Shown here: in pieces, positions 34,631 to 47,129 of the stretch | Position numbering within the stretch: the stretch's first letter is position 1 | Layout: every line of letters begins with the position of its first letter | Source: Pseudoscleropodium purum | Taxonomy: Eukaryota > Streptophyta > Bryopsida > Hypnales > Brachytheciaceae | Reading direction: 5' to 3' | NCBI GenBank assembly: GCA_963969395.1 | Contig: OZ017800.1 | Span: forward strand, 558,001 to 622,000 | DNA length: 64,000 nucleotides | Program-made: the position numbers and the translations under genes | The notes under the pieces: generated by a model | What the model saw: the letters and a program-made list of their open reading frames with translations, nothing else | What the model was told of the DNA's origin: nothing | The model's database searches: none

Positions 34631-36201
34631 GCCGCCGTTGGCATCAGCATGAACATGTGTGATAATTACTGCATCCAGATTTCTTATCCTGCGCAACAGT
34701 TGATGAGATGTCCACTTTAGGTAAGACTTTCTGATCATCTCCATACAATACATGATTACCAGCTGGAACTCAATGAAACAATGAACAACTTCGGTGGAGG
34801 ACTTTCTCTTCACCAAGGTTAAGGTACTGTGCAGAGAATCTCACCCGTAATAGGGAAACCATTGCATAGCGCTGTGATAGAAGAATCTGGCAACTCATCA
34901 AAAAACATGTTACAGCATGTCAAAGAAGACATGCAAAATACTCAAAGGAAGGGAACCCACTTCAAACTGTCAATGGATAGGGACAAAGGAAGGTGGGAGT
35001 CGTACTTGCCAGCATCAATAAGAATGTTGAGTAGACGTCCATCAGGAGCCAAATACCGCACCATCAAACTAGTGTTGCGTCGCCTGTTTTTGTTTCCCAG
35101 CTGAGCAGCGGCCAGGCACACCTGTGCACGCAAACGACACGGAGCCATGAGCCTCCAGCACTCTCATTCTGAAAAAAAATCCCAATCTTTATCCACACCC
35201 TCAAACCTAAACCTAAAGTAAAGTACAGAAAACTTCAACCTTACATGGATTCAAGAAATTCAATACCTGCGCACCGTCTGCAAATTCCATTACAAATTTC
35301 TGGTGATTAACCAAGCCATCTGGAATCTCAGCTAAATTTTCATTGCCCAACTCCCGATATTGTCCCAGCTCATGAATTGGAAGACTTACAGGACATGACT
35401 TCGCCGGATTGGTGAGACAACTAACACGAGGAATGCCTTCACTGGTGCCCGTTCCCAAGAAAAGAATCTGCGAAGTGGTGGGCGCCGTGGGCGCGCTTAG
35501 AGCCTGGCTCCCCAGCAATCCATCCACGAAAGCACCCGACTGTGCAGCTCTCTACACAAACACGACACAGGCTCATTGAACGAAATGGAAAAAAATGAAG
35601 CAAAAATGGAACAAATGGAACAACATCTATCAATAATCTGAGCAAAGTAGCAATAAATTCCAATTCGGCACTCAATTCTCGCCACCTATTCAACCCAAAA
35701 AATCACACCCCACTCCACAAAACCCACTGTGATCCAACTTTCTAGCAACTGCGAACCCTAACCTTGGATGCAGCATCCGAAACTACAGCAGCTCCCGCGT
35801 CAGCGCGTATGACCTGCGAGCTCCATGCCCTGGCGGAACACAAATTTGGGTTTAGGTTTCATGCCATGGAAGCTCTTCGCACAACTGGGAGTGGGAAATA
35901 TCGACAAAATCTTGACCACCGCCATAGCTGGGTTGCTGCTGCTGCTGTCGCTGTTTCCCCTGGTGACGATCCGAACTCCAAATCCTCGCAACCCAACAAC
36001 ATGCATTTTGCAATTTGCAAACTCCCTGTCTGTTACTGGCTTGCTACAAGACCGGAAAGTGTATATTCCCTGTGTCCTCGATAGATGCCCTGGCAATTTT
36101 GTATATTTCTGTGAACAAATCTGTAAGCTAAATCAACGGGGTTGGCTGTATCTCGGGCTACCCGATCCTGTATTTGCATGACAGCAAGGCCTGGACGATG
36201 G
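34631..36201 (-). pseudogene. 5' fragment of the metallo-hydrolase gene (direct repeat copy B)
   Basis: This is a direct-orientation copy of 7533-9102 with equivalents of exons 1-4 and introns 1-3. It stops at the exact end of exon 4 and lacks exons 5-11, so the product would miss half of the fold. Exon 1 carries a one-base insertion ('cacaaatttggg' versus 'cacaatttggg', near 35841) that shifts its frame. Exon 2 has a short in-frame insertion, and the metal motif reads THVHAD instead of THAHAD. Introns are retained, so it is not a processed copy. It is clearly a broken duplicate. Confidence 0.88.
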
Positions 36202-36278
36202 TGATGAAGAGGCTCAGTATCTACGCAGCACTTAGATCTCGCAGCGTATATTCGAGTGTTTGATAAGACCAGAGTTGC
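36202..36278. other. 77-base joint between hydrolase fragment and right arm
   Basis: Unique sequence lies between the end of direct repeat B and the inner edge of the right palindrome arm. No feature was recognised. Confidence 0.5.
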
Positions 36279-36693
36279 CAGGGTCGGTTAATCATGTGAG
36301 AAAATGTTGTGATGCTGGTGACATTTGGTGTTTTAAGGAGATTGGAATGTGTGGCTCTGTCACAGAGTTGTCTTCGCCTTTAGTTTCAGAGTCAAAAATC
36401 AAAAGTCTACTACATTTAATGTGGATCTTGAACATCGTGAGGAGGTCCCTAGGCACTCGGCACCGATTGCAACAATTGGGACTATCATTGAATGAGGGGC
36501 GTGAATGAGCGTACGCCTTTTGAAAGTGAGTTTGTTTGAAGGACTAACATAGAACAGCTAGCGTCGCCGTAAAGGATCATGGTATGGGGATCTTGCCAAT
36601 TGTTTGCATTCTTTAAGCAAAGGAAAAGTGACAAAGTAGAATGGTTTCTAATCGCTAACCCCGAGTCTAATGAGCGAAGGGCGTGACGAGAGA

Positions 36694-39600
36694 TCACACG
36701 TGAAGGACACGAGCGGTCAATTCCCAAGCAACAATTGCTGCAGCATTGGCTGGAAAAGCCCGAGTCAGAGTCGGACCTATTCCTGCATACAAACCTCGGA
36801 TGCCAGCCTGCTTGTAAATCTGCATAGCGCAATCAAATCGAACTTAGAACTACTGGATGCGCATGAAAGAGAGTATGCGAAAAACAATCAGAGAATGGTT
36901 AAGAAAACAGTTGCAACGTACCAGTTGCAGGTGGTATAGAGGATTCCGACTGGCGCTCAAATTCCTAGCTGTCTGTATTCTTGTCTTTGCGACATCAAAT
37001 GGTAAGACTCCTGCCCAACACTGTAGAGCAATCCAACAACTGCTTGTGAGGTTACAGTCATATTTTCTGAAACACTTAGCGAGAAAAATAGACAGAAAAG
37101 AGGACAAAAGGAGAGATCGTACATAATAGCAGATCAGTCAAGGAAGAAACGTTGTTCTATGATCATCACCTGTAGTGACTTTTTACAGATTAAGAGTGGA
37201 CATTGTCGAGCTAGGAGAGATTAAGCTATGATCCATGTGCACTCACCGCAACACCTCCTAATCCACCAGTGATGACGCCAATTCCTGCCTCCAATAATGT
37301 GTTGGCCACCATTGACTGAGTGGAGGCAGCCTCATCTGTTTGCGATGTTTTCGCACGATTTGGATCAAGGCCAAAGAATGTGAACAAGTGGTAACGTGTG
37401 ATCTCGTAGGTGGCAAAAAAAAGCATATTGCCACACGACTCCCGCATCAGTGTGGCTGTTCCTCCCCGATACAGTCCATAGATCTGATAAAAAAATGAAT
37501 CCGCAATCAGAGGGTATTAATGTCACAGAAGCTTATCTATGAAAAACTGCCAGAACAACATTGATACAGGTAATTGGACCTGCAAGAAGCACTGCAGTTT
37601 AGGAACGCACTCCTTCATTTTTCAGGATTTTACGAACGCAATCTACCGGTCCAGCATAGTGAGTATGCCCGACTGCTTGCACCATGTCTTTCGCCTGTAC
37701 TTGAAGTCGACACTGTACATACCACGCCCTCAGCATTACTAATCATAGCACCAAAACAACGAGAAAATGTCACAGAAATTATGACACATACGGGAGTAAC
37801 ATTCTAGAGTAGTTTACAGTTTACTCCCTATCCACTAAAGCGCGAAAAGAATAGGAAGATTAAAAACATTGAAGAACTGACCCACCATTGAAACAATTTA
37901 TTCCACTGCCAGGCATGACATCACTGTCAGATGAGCCCTCAGGCAAACATGCCGACTAAGGACTAGTGAAAGGATAAGAAAAGATCTAACATGAGCCACA
38001 CATGCCCTTTGCCAACATAACATGAATTCAAGATTGTTCACAACAGGAATCCAGATACTATTTCTTGGCTCAATATTCATTGATTCCAAGGGTGTTGCCC
38101 AATGTTATGACGAGAAACTTGCGCAAGCAATATACTACAAGGAGAAGTGCAAAGCAGGGAGAGGTTCACCTTGACCAGTTCGGTGGGGCATAAAATGAAA
38201 CCCACACCTGCTCCAGCGAGACCTCCTGCAGGAAGAACGACGTGCAGTTGAGGCTTCCCGTTCGGTAGTTCATCGCCCTTTCAGCAAACATAAACAATGC
38301 CATCCATGCCACCGCATCATCAGGCCTGCGTTCCAAGACGCACATATTATCTCAAGCTACTACGTGCATCTGCTGCACATGGCATCATCTACGAGAAAAC
38401 TTGATCCGGAAACACTTGAAAAGCTACTGACTTCATACGATGCAACTACACGGACTTCGCGTAAAGCATTCTCAACTCTTTAAGGAAGAAGTGACTCATA
38501 ATTGGTCTCATATTTTTCTAGCAGTATTGAAGAGTTTATATAAGGATTTCAATTGTTCAAATAATTATCTTTTTGAAACCAAAACATGCAATGTTTTCAA
38601 TCAATCAAATGACACAAATATTTCTCCATTTGAAATACAGTTTCCGCAATACGATCAACAAAATGGTCATTTATAACCATGCCATTTCGTCCTTAAAAGG
38701 GTTAAGCACTCAAATTCACTAGTAGAGAACCCCTCCAAGAGATATGCTAGGGAACTAGTTGCGTTACAAAACGTAGGAGTTGTGTTAGAAATGTTCTGCC
38801 TTAAATGCAGTTACAATTGGCAGGGTTTACTGAAGCTAGGTTTTCTAGTAAAACTCTCGGGGATATCCTACTAGTGATCCCTCATGCTAGCAACCTTGCA
38901 TCATCTTCTCATACAAGAACATTCATCAACTCTCCTAATCACTGTTAGATCTATACTGAATCGCTCTTGTACCTGCAAGCTAGCTTTGATTTGTGAATAA
39001 GCTCCAAATAGAACCGAACTTTCCATAGAAACACCCACAAACGATGATGTAGCTCCTCTATAGAGTCCCTTGGGCTGATGACAAAAGTACACACATCAGC
39101 CCTGGATCTTCGTTCTGCTATGTCAGAGTACAAGCTAAGAGACCACCATTCACTCAACGCTACTGAACCCGAATCCTTCCAGAACAAGCATCACACAAAC
39201 AGCTGCAAGAGAAACTAATGAAACAGAAAACTGTATAAATACTTCTAAAACCCTAAATCCCATCCCATCACACTACTAGTAATAGAAATAATAAAAAGAA
39301 ACAAAAGCAAAATGCGTACCCCTTCGGTCCTCAGAATATGAGAAGTGCACTGCATCGCATTCCGATACCTCTGACTGTGAGCATCTGTATTCTGTATTTG
39401 TAGCTTCACCTGCAATACCAATTGCTGCCTTGTCAGATGCAAAACCAACAACAAATACCAACTTATAACCACAAGGAATCAATGCACAAGCAACGGGTCA
39501 AAAATAGATTGAAACAATCATCATCCAGTGATAAACAAAAAGTTCCCACAAGAAACAACTGCTATTCTAATATAATGTCCAGGGCTCGATCAATGTTGGT

Positions 39601-39731
39601 TACGGTACTAAAGGCAAATCTCTCAAACTCCTCAGCCTTGTGCTTACCTTTATGGTATCAAAGGGATGCCCAATAAAAACGGTAGCGACACCGGCTGCGA
39701 CGCCGGCGATGTAGTCTTTGGTAGCTTCCAT
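36694..39731 (-). CDS. BAC1: Mitochondrial basic amino acid carrier (BAC1-like), right copy
   Basis: Minus-strand exons are 39731-39648, 39409-39320, 39074-38973, 38277-38170, 37712-37611, 37483-37247, 37020-36922 and 36819-36694. All positions mirror the left copy, and the 315-aa product is the same with PFDTIK, PTELVK and PFDVAK signatures. Promoter-side sequence and 3' flank are included in the duplicated unit, so both copies could be expressed. The 3' end points toward the spacer and toward the other BAC1 copy (convergent). Only about 490 bases separate its stop from the hydrolase fragment. Confidence 0.92.
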
Positions 39732-40700
39732 AATCCTAGAATCTGTCTATTCAACTGGCATAAGTAAGCTTCAATCCCAATACTCTCGTAGTCCTCAAAA
39801 CATTAAAGGAATTCAGAACGCCGCAAGCAAGAAAGCACGATCTCAAAAGAAGTAATGGTCAAAATTTCGTACCCTCACGTGCTCCCCTCAGTATCTTGAC
39901 TTCCCTCTCGCACGCCCCATCCTGAACCACTCCCTCTTCTCAATTCAATTCGTCACCTGCAACCAATCTCCAAGCCAAAACCCAACACGCCCATCAGAAC
40001 TGAAATTACTCCGATCACGTAACACTCACCATTCCAACAAAAACGCCATGAAACGATTCCACCTACAAGCTAGCCTCCTCTCTCGACTAGACGCCCACTG
40101 AACAAAACCACAAAATACTCCATCACCACATCAATGCCATTCGCGAGCGTAGATCAATCACGTCGCACTAACAAAACTAAAGAAACATCAACAGAGACTC
40201 ACACCAGAATTGCAGCACAAAGAAACACTCACTTCGCAAAGGAAATATGAGCTTTCTAAAGAAGAACCCGTGAACTGACGAAGATAGTGAGCACCCAAAG
40301 TTGCATTCTCCTCCAAAGCGGCGAAGAAAAGATCCTCTGGCGTCTGCTTGGGCACGAAGTACACTGACACTTCGTAAGGTTTACAGTCTATTTTCGGCGG
40401 AACTCATCGATATTACTCACTGGCAGTAGGCACCCCATTTTTTAAATCTTCAGATCTCATCCATCCGTGCCACTCAGGCCCTACCTCATTCACACGCGCA
40501 CGCAAACTGAAGAGGTTCCTGATGAGTCAGAGTCATGCGCGTGCATGGGAAGGGCTTGATCGGAATTGTTCAGAGGTTTAGAATACTGCTGAGGTTTAGG
40601 AAGATCAGAGGGTTTGTTGGCGGCTTCCTGGTGGCGATGGTGTGCAGTCGAAAGTCGATTTAATTGCATAATTTGGGACTTGAGGAGCTCGTCGTCAGTC
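39732..40700. promoter_or_regulatory. Shared upstream region of the divergent BAC1 and TATB genes (right copy)
   Basis: Mirror image of 22610-23578, with the same inverted repeat (now at 40354-40375) and the same coding-looking stretch on the minus strand. Because the entire intergenic region is duplicated, regulation of the two pairs should start out equal. Confidence 0.55.
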
Positions 40701-43700
40701 ATGGTGTTTGGCTTCTCATGGGGCGAAGTGGCGCTCATTCTCGGGGCAAGTGCGGCGCTCTTCGGTGGGTTTCCATTATTTTTTTTTCTCGTTTTTCCTT
40801 CCGTTTTTGCATTTAGGAATCCAACTCCCAAATGCGTGCTGTGCATTTTGAAGGCTTTCTTGGTGATGTTTTGACGACAATTGGACTGATGCAGGGCCGA
40901 AGGATATTGTGATCATCGGAAGAGCGGCAGGAAGGTTGACAGGGAAAGCGGTGGGCTACATTCAAAGCGCGCGCGGCCACATCGCTCCTATTATGCAGCG
41001 ATCCGAGATCAATACAGTGCGTGCTTCTCCTCCTTGTCCCTGATCATATTTTCTCTCCTTGGTACGCTATTAAAGCCCTTTGAATTGGAGGGTTTGAGTG
41101 TCGGAATCAAAGCGGAACAGGGCAAGGGTTTAGTGTAATTAGGGTTTCACGGAAATCCTGTCGAAGCACATTGGATTGAAGTGCTTGAGTGTGGAAATCA
41201 GAATTGAACAGGACAAGCGTTTATGGTGATTCGGGTTTCATGGGAATCCTATGGAAGCACATTGAATTGGCGTTCTTGAGTGCCGAAATCAAAGCGGAAC
41301 AGGCCATCGCCTGTAGGTCTCAGTACAATCAGGGTTTCATGGAGAATCTCTTAAACTTCCCTCCTTCTCTGAGGATATTTATTTCAACACTGAATTTGAT
41401 AAACTTGCACGTGACTTTTGAAACGTGGACGTTAACTGTAACTTCTTGTCAAGCAATTTTTGCACGAAAATGATTATGAAGGATATTGGAGAAGGGGTTG
41501 GACTACTTAGATTTGACTCGTGTGCAGGAATGGATGAAGTATTGAAGATTGTGTAGGTGGAATGGGATAATAATATTAAAGGAAGAAAGAGGACATGGCT
41601 TTGTGCGGTTTTAATGCTATTTTTCGATCTTTTGGTTTTCTGTGGGGTTTCTCCACATAATGGAGGGTCTGAGTGGGAAGAAGCTTGTTACAGGTTCATA
41701 AGGAGTTGCGTGAGACGATGGCACAGCTGGAAGCTATTCGCCATGAGATGAGGACCGGCATCTCTATAATGAATCCGGGTCCCCTGACGAGTCATGTATT
41801 GGAGAATGTTGGTCCTACTGTCTCGAATCCTGCACAATCATCAGAGAAAGGTGAGCCGAAGTTGTTTCCGGTTTCATATCTTTTGAGGACTCTGAAACCT
41901 TCAAAAGACCATATTTTATTGACGTATTCAGAGGTTGAGTCTGACTTTGTTATGAGGTTTCTACTTTAATGGTGACATTTTTAAGACTAGCAAAGTCTTT
42001 CAGGGTCTAGGCTACTTTAGATTGCACTGGTCAAAGCAATAGGCTTCATTAAAATTTGAACCAACATCATGAGCAACTGGGGGTGAGATAGCATGCTTTA
42101 AATAATCCATCACTAGAAAACTAAGGGATATTCTTGAGGTAGCAAGTGTTCGATCAACCTCAAAAGAGGCTGCTTGAAACCTTGTTATCTCAAGAATGTT
42201 ACATAGGAGCCATGTAAGTGTCACATCTTCATGCTCACTCTTATTTGGACTACTGGAAATTTAAATTGAGCAAGCTGAGGTGTAACAAATAAGAATGATT
42301 TTTGCACTAATCAAGGTGTAGGATTTCTAGCTTGTGGCAATCTGAAGTGGATTGATTTTGCAGGAACTGAAAACCCACCTGGTTTGAACCAACGAACACC
42401 GGTGAGTCGTGCCATTTCTGGCGTGTCCTGTGAAGTTTCTCCAACGCAGGTCAGTCGTTTTCTGCGACCACATGTCTTCTTATTTGTACGTGAACGAGGC
42501 TTTACCTCTCTGTTTGGTGCGCTTTTGAAAGAATGGTACATTAGATGTAGAAGGATGATCGATTGCATGTCGTTGATTTTATACCCTTTGGAAATCACTG
42601 CAAGTCAAGCTCTTATCGCGTGAGCTCTGCTTACATATTTTCATGCAGATGCAAACCTTGCAAGCTGCCTCCAAACAAGATAAGCCACCAGCAGCTACGA
42701 GCGCTGGTGCTTCAACAGCGTCAGCTTTTGCTGCTCGGGTTGGAGGGCAAGTTGGTCTTGCTTCCGCCATTCCAGGGCCGCAAGAATCCAAGCACTCAAA
42801 TAGGCACGTTGGAATAACTCCAGGTCAAGAGCTTGTGGTGCTGCCTATCTCTGCAGTCGAAGCGGGGCTGCTGCCTTCCAATCAAGGTATTTTGCAAATT
42901 CTCTAAAACGTAAACCCGTTTAAACAGATGTATTCCACGGTTCAACAGTTTGGTACGCGGCAACTTAGTTTCTTGCATATTTTGGTGCTACTCCTCAATT
43001 TCCAAGTGCCAGTAGTATGTGATGACGCCCAGGGAGGTCAATTCCAGATTTTATAATTCGATATGCTAAAAGGTATGGGGCTGGGTGAATTTTTTCATTT
43101 AGTTTTCATGGTTTTACTTGATAATTGATTGAAAAACATTGGGGATGAATTTTTAAAATTCGATTGCATAGAGATGTAGGAAGCATCCATACCCACGTCT
43201 TTCATGTTAAATGAAACCTCGTTAACTATGACCTATGAAGAACTCAATGTGAGATGTCGTATGACCAACCAAACTTTGTAAAATAGATATCTCTATATTT
43301 TAACTAGATTTTGGTGAAGTAGTTGTATGATCGTGCTCAAAGGTACAAAATTAGTCATAGTGCAAAGATCAAATAGCAAAACCAAATTACATATGTTCTC
43401 CATATCGTGCAAGATTATTCGAACGGCACAATAGGATGTCCGTAACAAGGTCGCTGGGTACTGTACCTTGTCATCTGAGGTGCTGAGGTGCTGGCCCAAC
43501 AGTAGTTAGTTAGCGTGACTTCCCCTGGTGATGACGCTCTTTTTTGTGAACTTGCTCACCTCTTTGACTCGTTCATATGTTTTGAGAAGGTCCTCTCAAT
43601 CTTCGGAGTCGTGTTGAATGCAGAGCCCATTTCGGGTGGTGCCGATATCGTGTTCGCATCAATCGTGGAGAGGAAAGTCGCCTTCCAATCCAAAAAGTTT

Positions 43701-43721
43701 CTCGAGGAGAGAGAAACCTAA
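40701..43721 (+). CDS. TATB: Mitochondrial TatB-like translocase subunit, right copy
   Basis: Exons are 40701-40764, 40895-41016, 41694-41850, 42364-42449, 42649-42886 and 43624-43721, joining in frame to about 255 aa. The sequence equals the left copy, with the N-terminal FGFSWGEVALILG membrane helix, the amphipathic GRLTGKAVGYIQSARG region, and a Ser/Ala/Pro-rich C-terminal half ending KKFLEERET. The final exon's acceptor at 43621-43623 is chosen because it restores phase (the GAG codon spans the junction) and gives EPISGGADIVFASI. Confidence 0.8.
41075..41345. repeat. 90-base tandem repeat in a TATB intron (right copy)
   Basis: Mirror of the array at 21965-22235; three units of 90-91 bases in intron 2. 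Confidence 0.65.
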
Positions 43722-45998
43722 CTTTTCGAAGATTGCTGGATTATGCAACAGTCGTTTTCCGTGTATTTGATCCAGGTAAGAAAAATTAAGTTCCCTCCAC
43801 ATATAATATCTTGTTGATATCAGCAGGAATTGATCTCCCGAGTTCAAGTCAGTCACACTTACTAATGCTTGAATATTCATTGCTTCTCTGTTGCAGGTTC
43901 AACTAAGTTGTGGTACAGCGTCTGAGCATCCGCAATTTTCACAAGACAAAGGCATCTGGTTATTATCTCCCATTCATGCCTTCTCAAACAGAAATTGTCA
44001 TTTTGTTTTGACGTCTCAGTACTAAAGGTCAAATGCTGTAAAACCCTTGCATGTAGAGAGAAAGAGCAAGGTTTCCAGATGTGAGATAGAGTGAGCAAAT
44101 GATTTGACATCCTCTTTGAATTGAAGAAATAGGCAGTTTGTACCCAATTGTGTACAGTCTTTTATGGTGTACTCATATTATGAGAATTGTTGTTCTCCAG
44201 AAGAAATGGCTACACTAATTTATCCTCCTAGTGTAGGTGCAAAATTAGTCACTATAGGAAAGAGAAATTGTGGATACAAGTGCAATAGAGGTGTATTTCA
44301 ACTTGCATCCTTTAATCCCTAAAGGAGGAAATGACAAGGGATATATGAAAGTTAAGGTAGGTTCCCATGTTCTCAGTGTTTGGTATGATTCTTTGAAACT
44401 TTTTTGAAGATAGAAAAATACATTAGCTTTGGGGGAATATAATTTTTTGTTTCAATTGGTGCTTGTGAGGAAAAGTTATATCACCCTAAGGCCAAAATGG
44501 AGTTTGTTGGATAGGACAAAAAATATCATGAAATCTGAAAATGTTCTTTTCTAAACTTTGTTTTTTATAGAAATTGTTTTGTATAGAAATTGTTTTTGTG
44601 TACATGGAAAGATTTCATTCATCCTATTTGGACTAGTGGTGAGAAAGTTATGGAGAGTCTTGTTTTGGAGGGCAATTTGAACAACTTCTTTAAAACAAAT
44701 TATAGGATTCATTTTTTAGTTCAATTTTTATAATTCAAAAAAAGAAAAGTTCGAAATAGTTGAGTTAATTAGCTAAAACAATTTCACTATTAGTAAACTA
44801 GTGGATTAGTATGTTTCAATTCCATCTTTGAGCAATTAGTAATATATTACTTCATTTTTTTTTGTATTTAGTTCCATTTCATAATTTTCTTAAGAATGAA
44901 AATCGAGTTTGTTTAATTTTTAATTGTGTTTCACAAATACTAAACTCAATTTTTCAACATAAAAAAATTAAAACCCAAAACTATAGTGCAAAACTTTTAA
45001 GCTAAAGTGATTCAAAGCCAAAAATATTAGCCAAGTAAGGTGTATGTAAAACCGTTGTTTTCATTTGAAACACAAATATATTGTAATTTATAATTTCTTT
45101 CACACAATTTTTTATTACTTTAGTTCAAAGTCATATGGTTAGATATTTAAAATATTAAAATATTAAAACATTTTGCACTTTGCAATGAAATGGCAATTTT
45201 AAGTGTTTATTTTACCAAAAAGAAGACCTTGGTCCTTTAGGGGTTCAATGTATTATAGTGTAACTTTGACTAATTAATATTACACATATTAACCTTTTAA
45301 CACCAAGAATTGGCCTATGATTTTCAATATAAAAAAATCTACATACAATATGCCTAGGCATTATAAGGGATGAGGACAAACGATTATTATGAACTAAACT
45401 TTAATGATTGATTGGAATCAGGGCTCTTAAATTTGGCGCTATAGTGCCATTTTGCATTGAAAAATTATTGCTGGTGAACCTCTCTTAGTAAATAATGAAC
45501 CATTATTTTGAAAGCATCACCCCTTGGGCACCCGATTTGAAACCCTAACAACTAGAGTAGCACCAATGGGTGAGAATATTATTCAAAGCATTACCAAGCT
45601 AGGCCGGCAAGGACGTCATGAGGATCAATAGCATCACCAAGAAATCCTAACCTTGGTGCCAACTCAATAGGAGATGTAGTATGTGAGTACGCCAACGATT
45701 TTGCCATCTTCACTGCATTTATTTATAGACGATTGCTAAGTTTTGCTCTCCTTCAATTCCCTTGGTCACCACTTCATGCACTTACACCCAAGGCCTATTC
45801 ACCAGCCATGGTTTGAGGGTTTAGGGTGTATCAATGCTTGTCTATTGCACTTGTGAGGATATGTGTGCATTTGTGCCCACTACATTTTTTTATTGTCTTT
45901 TATTACAAAGTTGGAAGAGCAAGCAAAATGAAGCAAAAGGTGCATGGAATTTGGTGCATAATTCTTCCAATTGGCATTTCAAGATGTAAATTTGGTTT
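43722..45998. other. AT-rich DNA in the right arm, no gene seen
   Basis: Mirror of 17312-19588. It includes the inverted copy (about 44350-45010) of the dispersed repeat found again at 47130-47720. Confidence 0.55.
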
Positions 45999-47032
45999 GT
46001 GTCTTCAGCTTGTTTCCAATTAGTTCATATGTTTTTGGACTCACTCATTTTGCTTCTCCTACTTTCAAAATTTCAATCAATGGATTATATTAATGACAAA
46101 GTGGATGACCCTTTGATAGGATCAAAGGTCCGGGCTGCAAAGTTGTTGAAAAAAAATGTAAAATTGATATTGGTAGCGGTGTAGTGGAAGAAGCAAGTCA
46201 AAGTTTTCACTAAGAATGCTTGGCGAAGGTCTGTAAAGAAGGCATCATATCAATCATATTTTGGTAGTATGCATCAATGGGCATTTGGATAGCCACTTTC
46301 ATTGGCCCTTGACAATTACTTCCATAATGTTCCAAAAGCTAAGTTAGATGGTGTCGGCAATTATTCATTGCTAGAATCTAGTGAAGCATGCTAATCGACA
46401 GTTCAATTGCCAATTGATAACATTGTGTCCAAAGACACAGATGCCTCATGAGGATTGTCAATTGCATTTGGTAACTACTTAATCCTTAGCTCCAAGTTGC
46501 CGCTTAGAGCATTGTTTGATTCATTGGAGGGTTTAGATAATTGTAGCTTGAAGGAGGTAATTGATGATGCCAGTGAAGGGGAAGGGGATACAACAAACTC
46601 ACTACCATAGAAAAAGGAAGCAACTACAAAAAAACAAAGCTGAAACTGCCAAAAGCAAAGCACAACAAAGGCACGATAAGTACAAAAAATTTCAAATTGA
46701 ATGGGTTGTTGAATTCCTATGGGTTGAAAGAAATTCTTATTACTAATGGAGTTTTGCACATAGTCAAATACAAGGTCTGCAATGAGTTTGATAGAAAGCC
46801 TTGCATCATGATTCCAAAATTGAACACATTATTTAAGCACAATAGAAAACGTACTACAAAAAAAAGACTTGCCAAAGTATGGTGTGAAGAAAAAGGTGAA
46901 AATTATATTGCAATCCAGTGCAAAAGGTATAAAAAATTAAAATATTATTTTTTTTCCACATATAACCATAGGATCTTACACCTAATTAGTATGAAAATGT
47001 GGGGAAAAATTTCAGAATTTTTGACAGCATAG
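45999..47032 (+). pseudogene. Decayed transposon-like reading frame at the outer end of the right arm
   Basis: Counterpart of the frame at 16424-17311. The longest open stretch (46697-47032) reads MNGLLNSYGLKEILITNG, then KYKVCNEFDRKPCIMIPKL, then KRLAKVWCEEKGENYIAIQ, and continues past the palindrome boundary at 46910. Stops break the frame upstream. The family is uncertain; a zinc-finger transposase remnant is possible. Confidence 0.4.
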
Positions 47033-47129
47033 ATTGCATGATATCTAAGTTTAAAGTAAAAAAAACAAGTTTTTTAGCACATTACGGGACTAGATTTTTT
47101 GACTTTGAACATTTTTAACTTTAATTTTT

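Larger units (their letters stand above)
36279..46910. repeat. Right arm of the 10.6-kb inverted duplication
   Basis: Reverse complement of 16424-27032 (see the left-arm entry). The outer 1.3 kb differs by many substitutions and contains 24 bases absent from the left arm at about 46189-46214. At its outer end the reading frame of the transposon-like relic continues across the breakpoint, so the right side looks like the undisturbed state. Confidence 0.93.

Noticed and set aside
16424..46910. Palindrome as an assembly artefact
   Set aside because: It cannot be excluded, but the outer 1.3 kb of the arms differs by many substitutions and a 24-bp indel, and the flanks and spacer are unique. That is not expected from a simple fold-back chimera.
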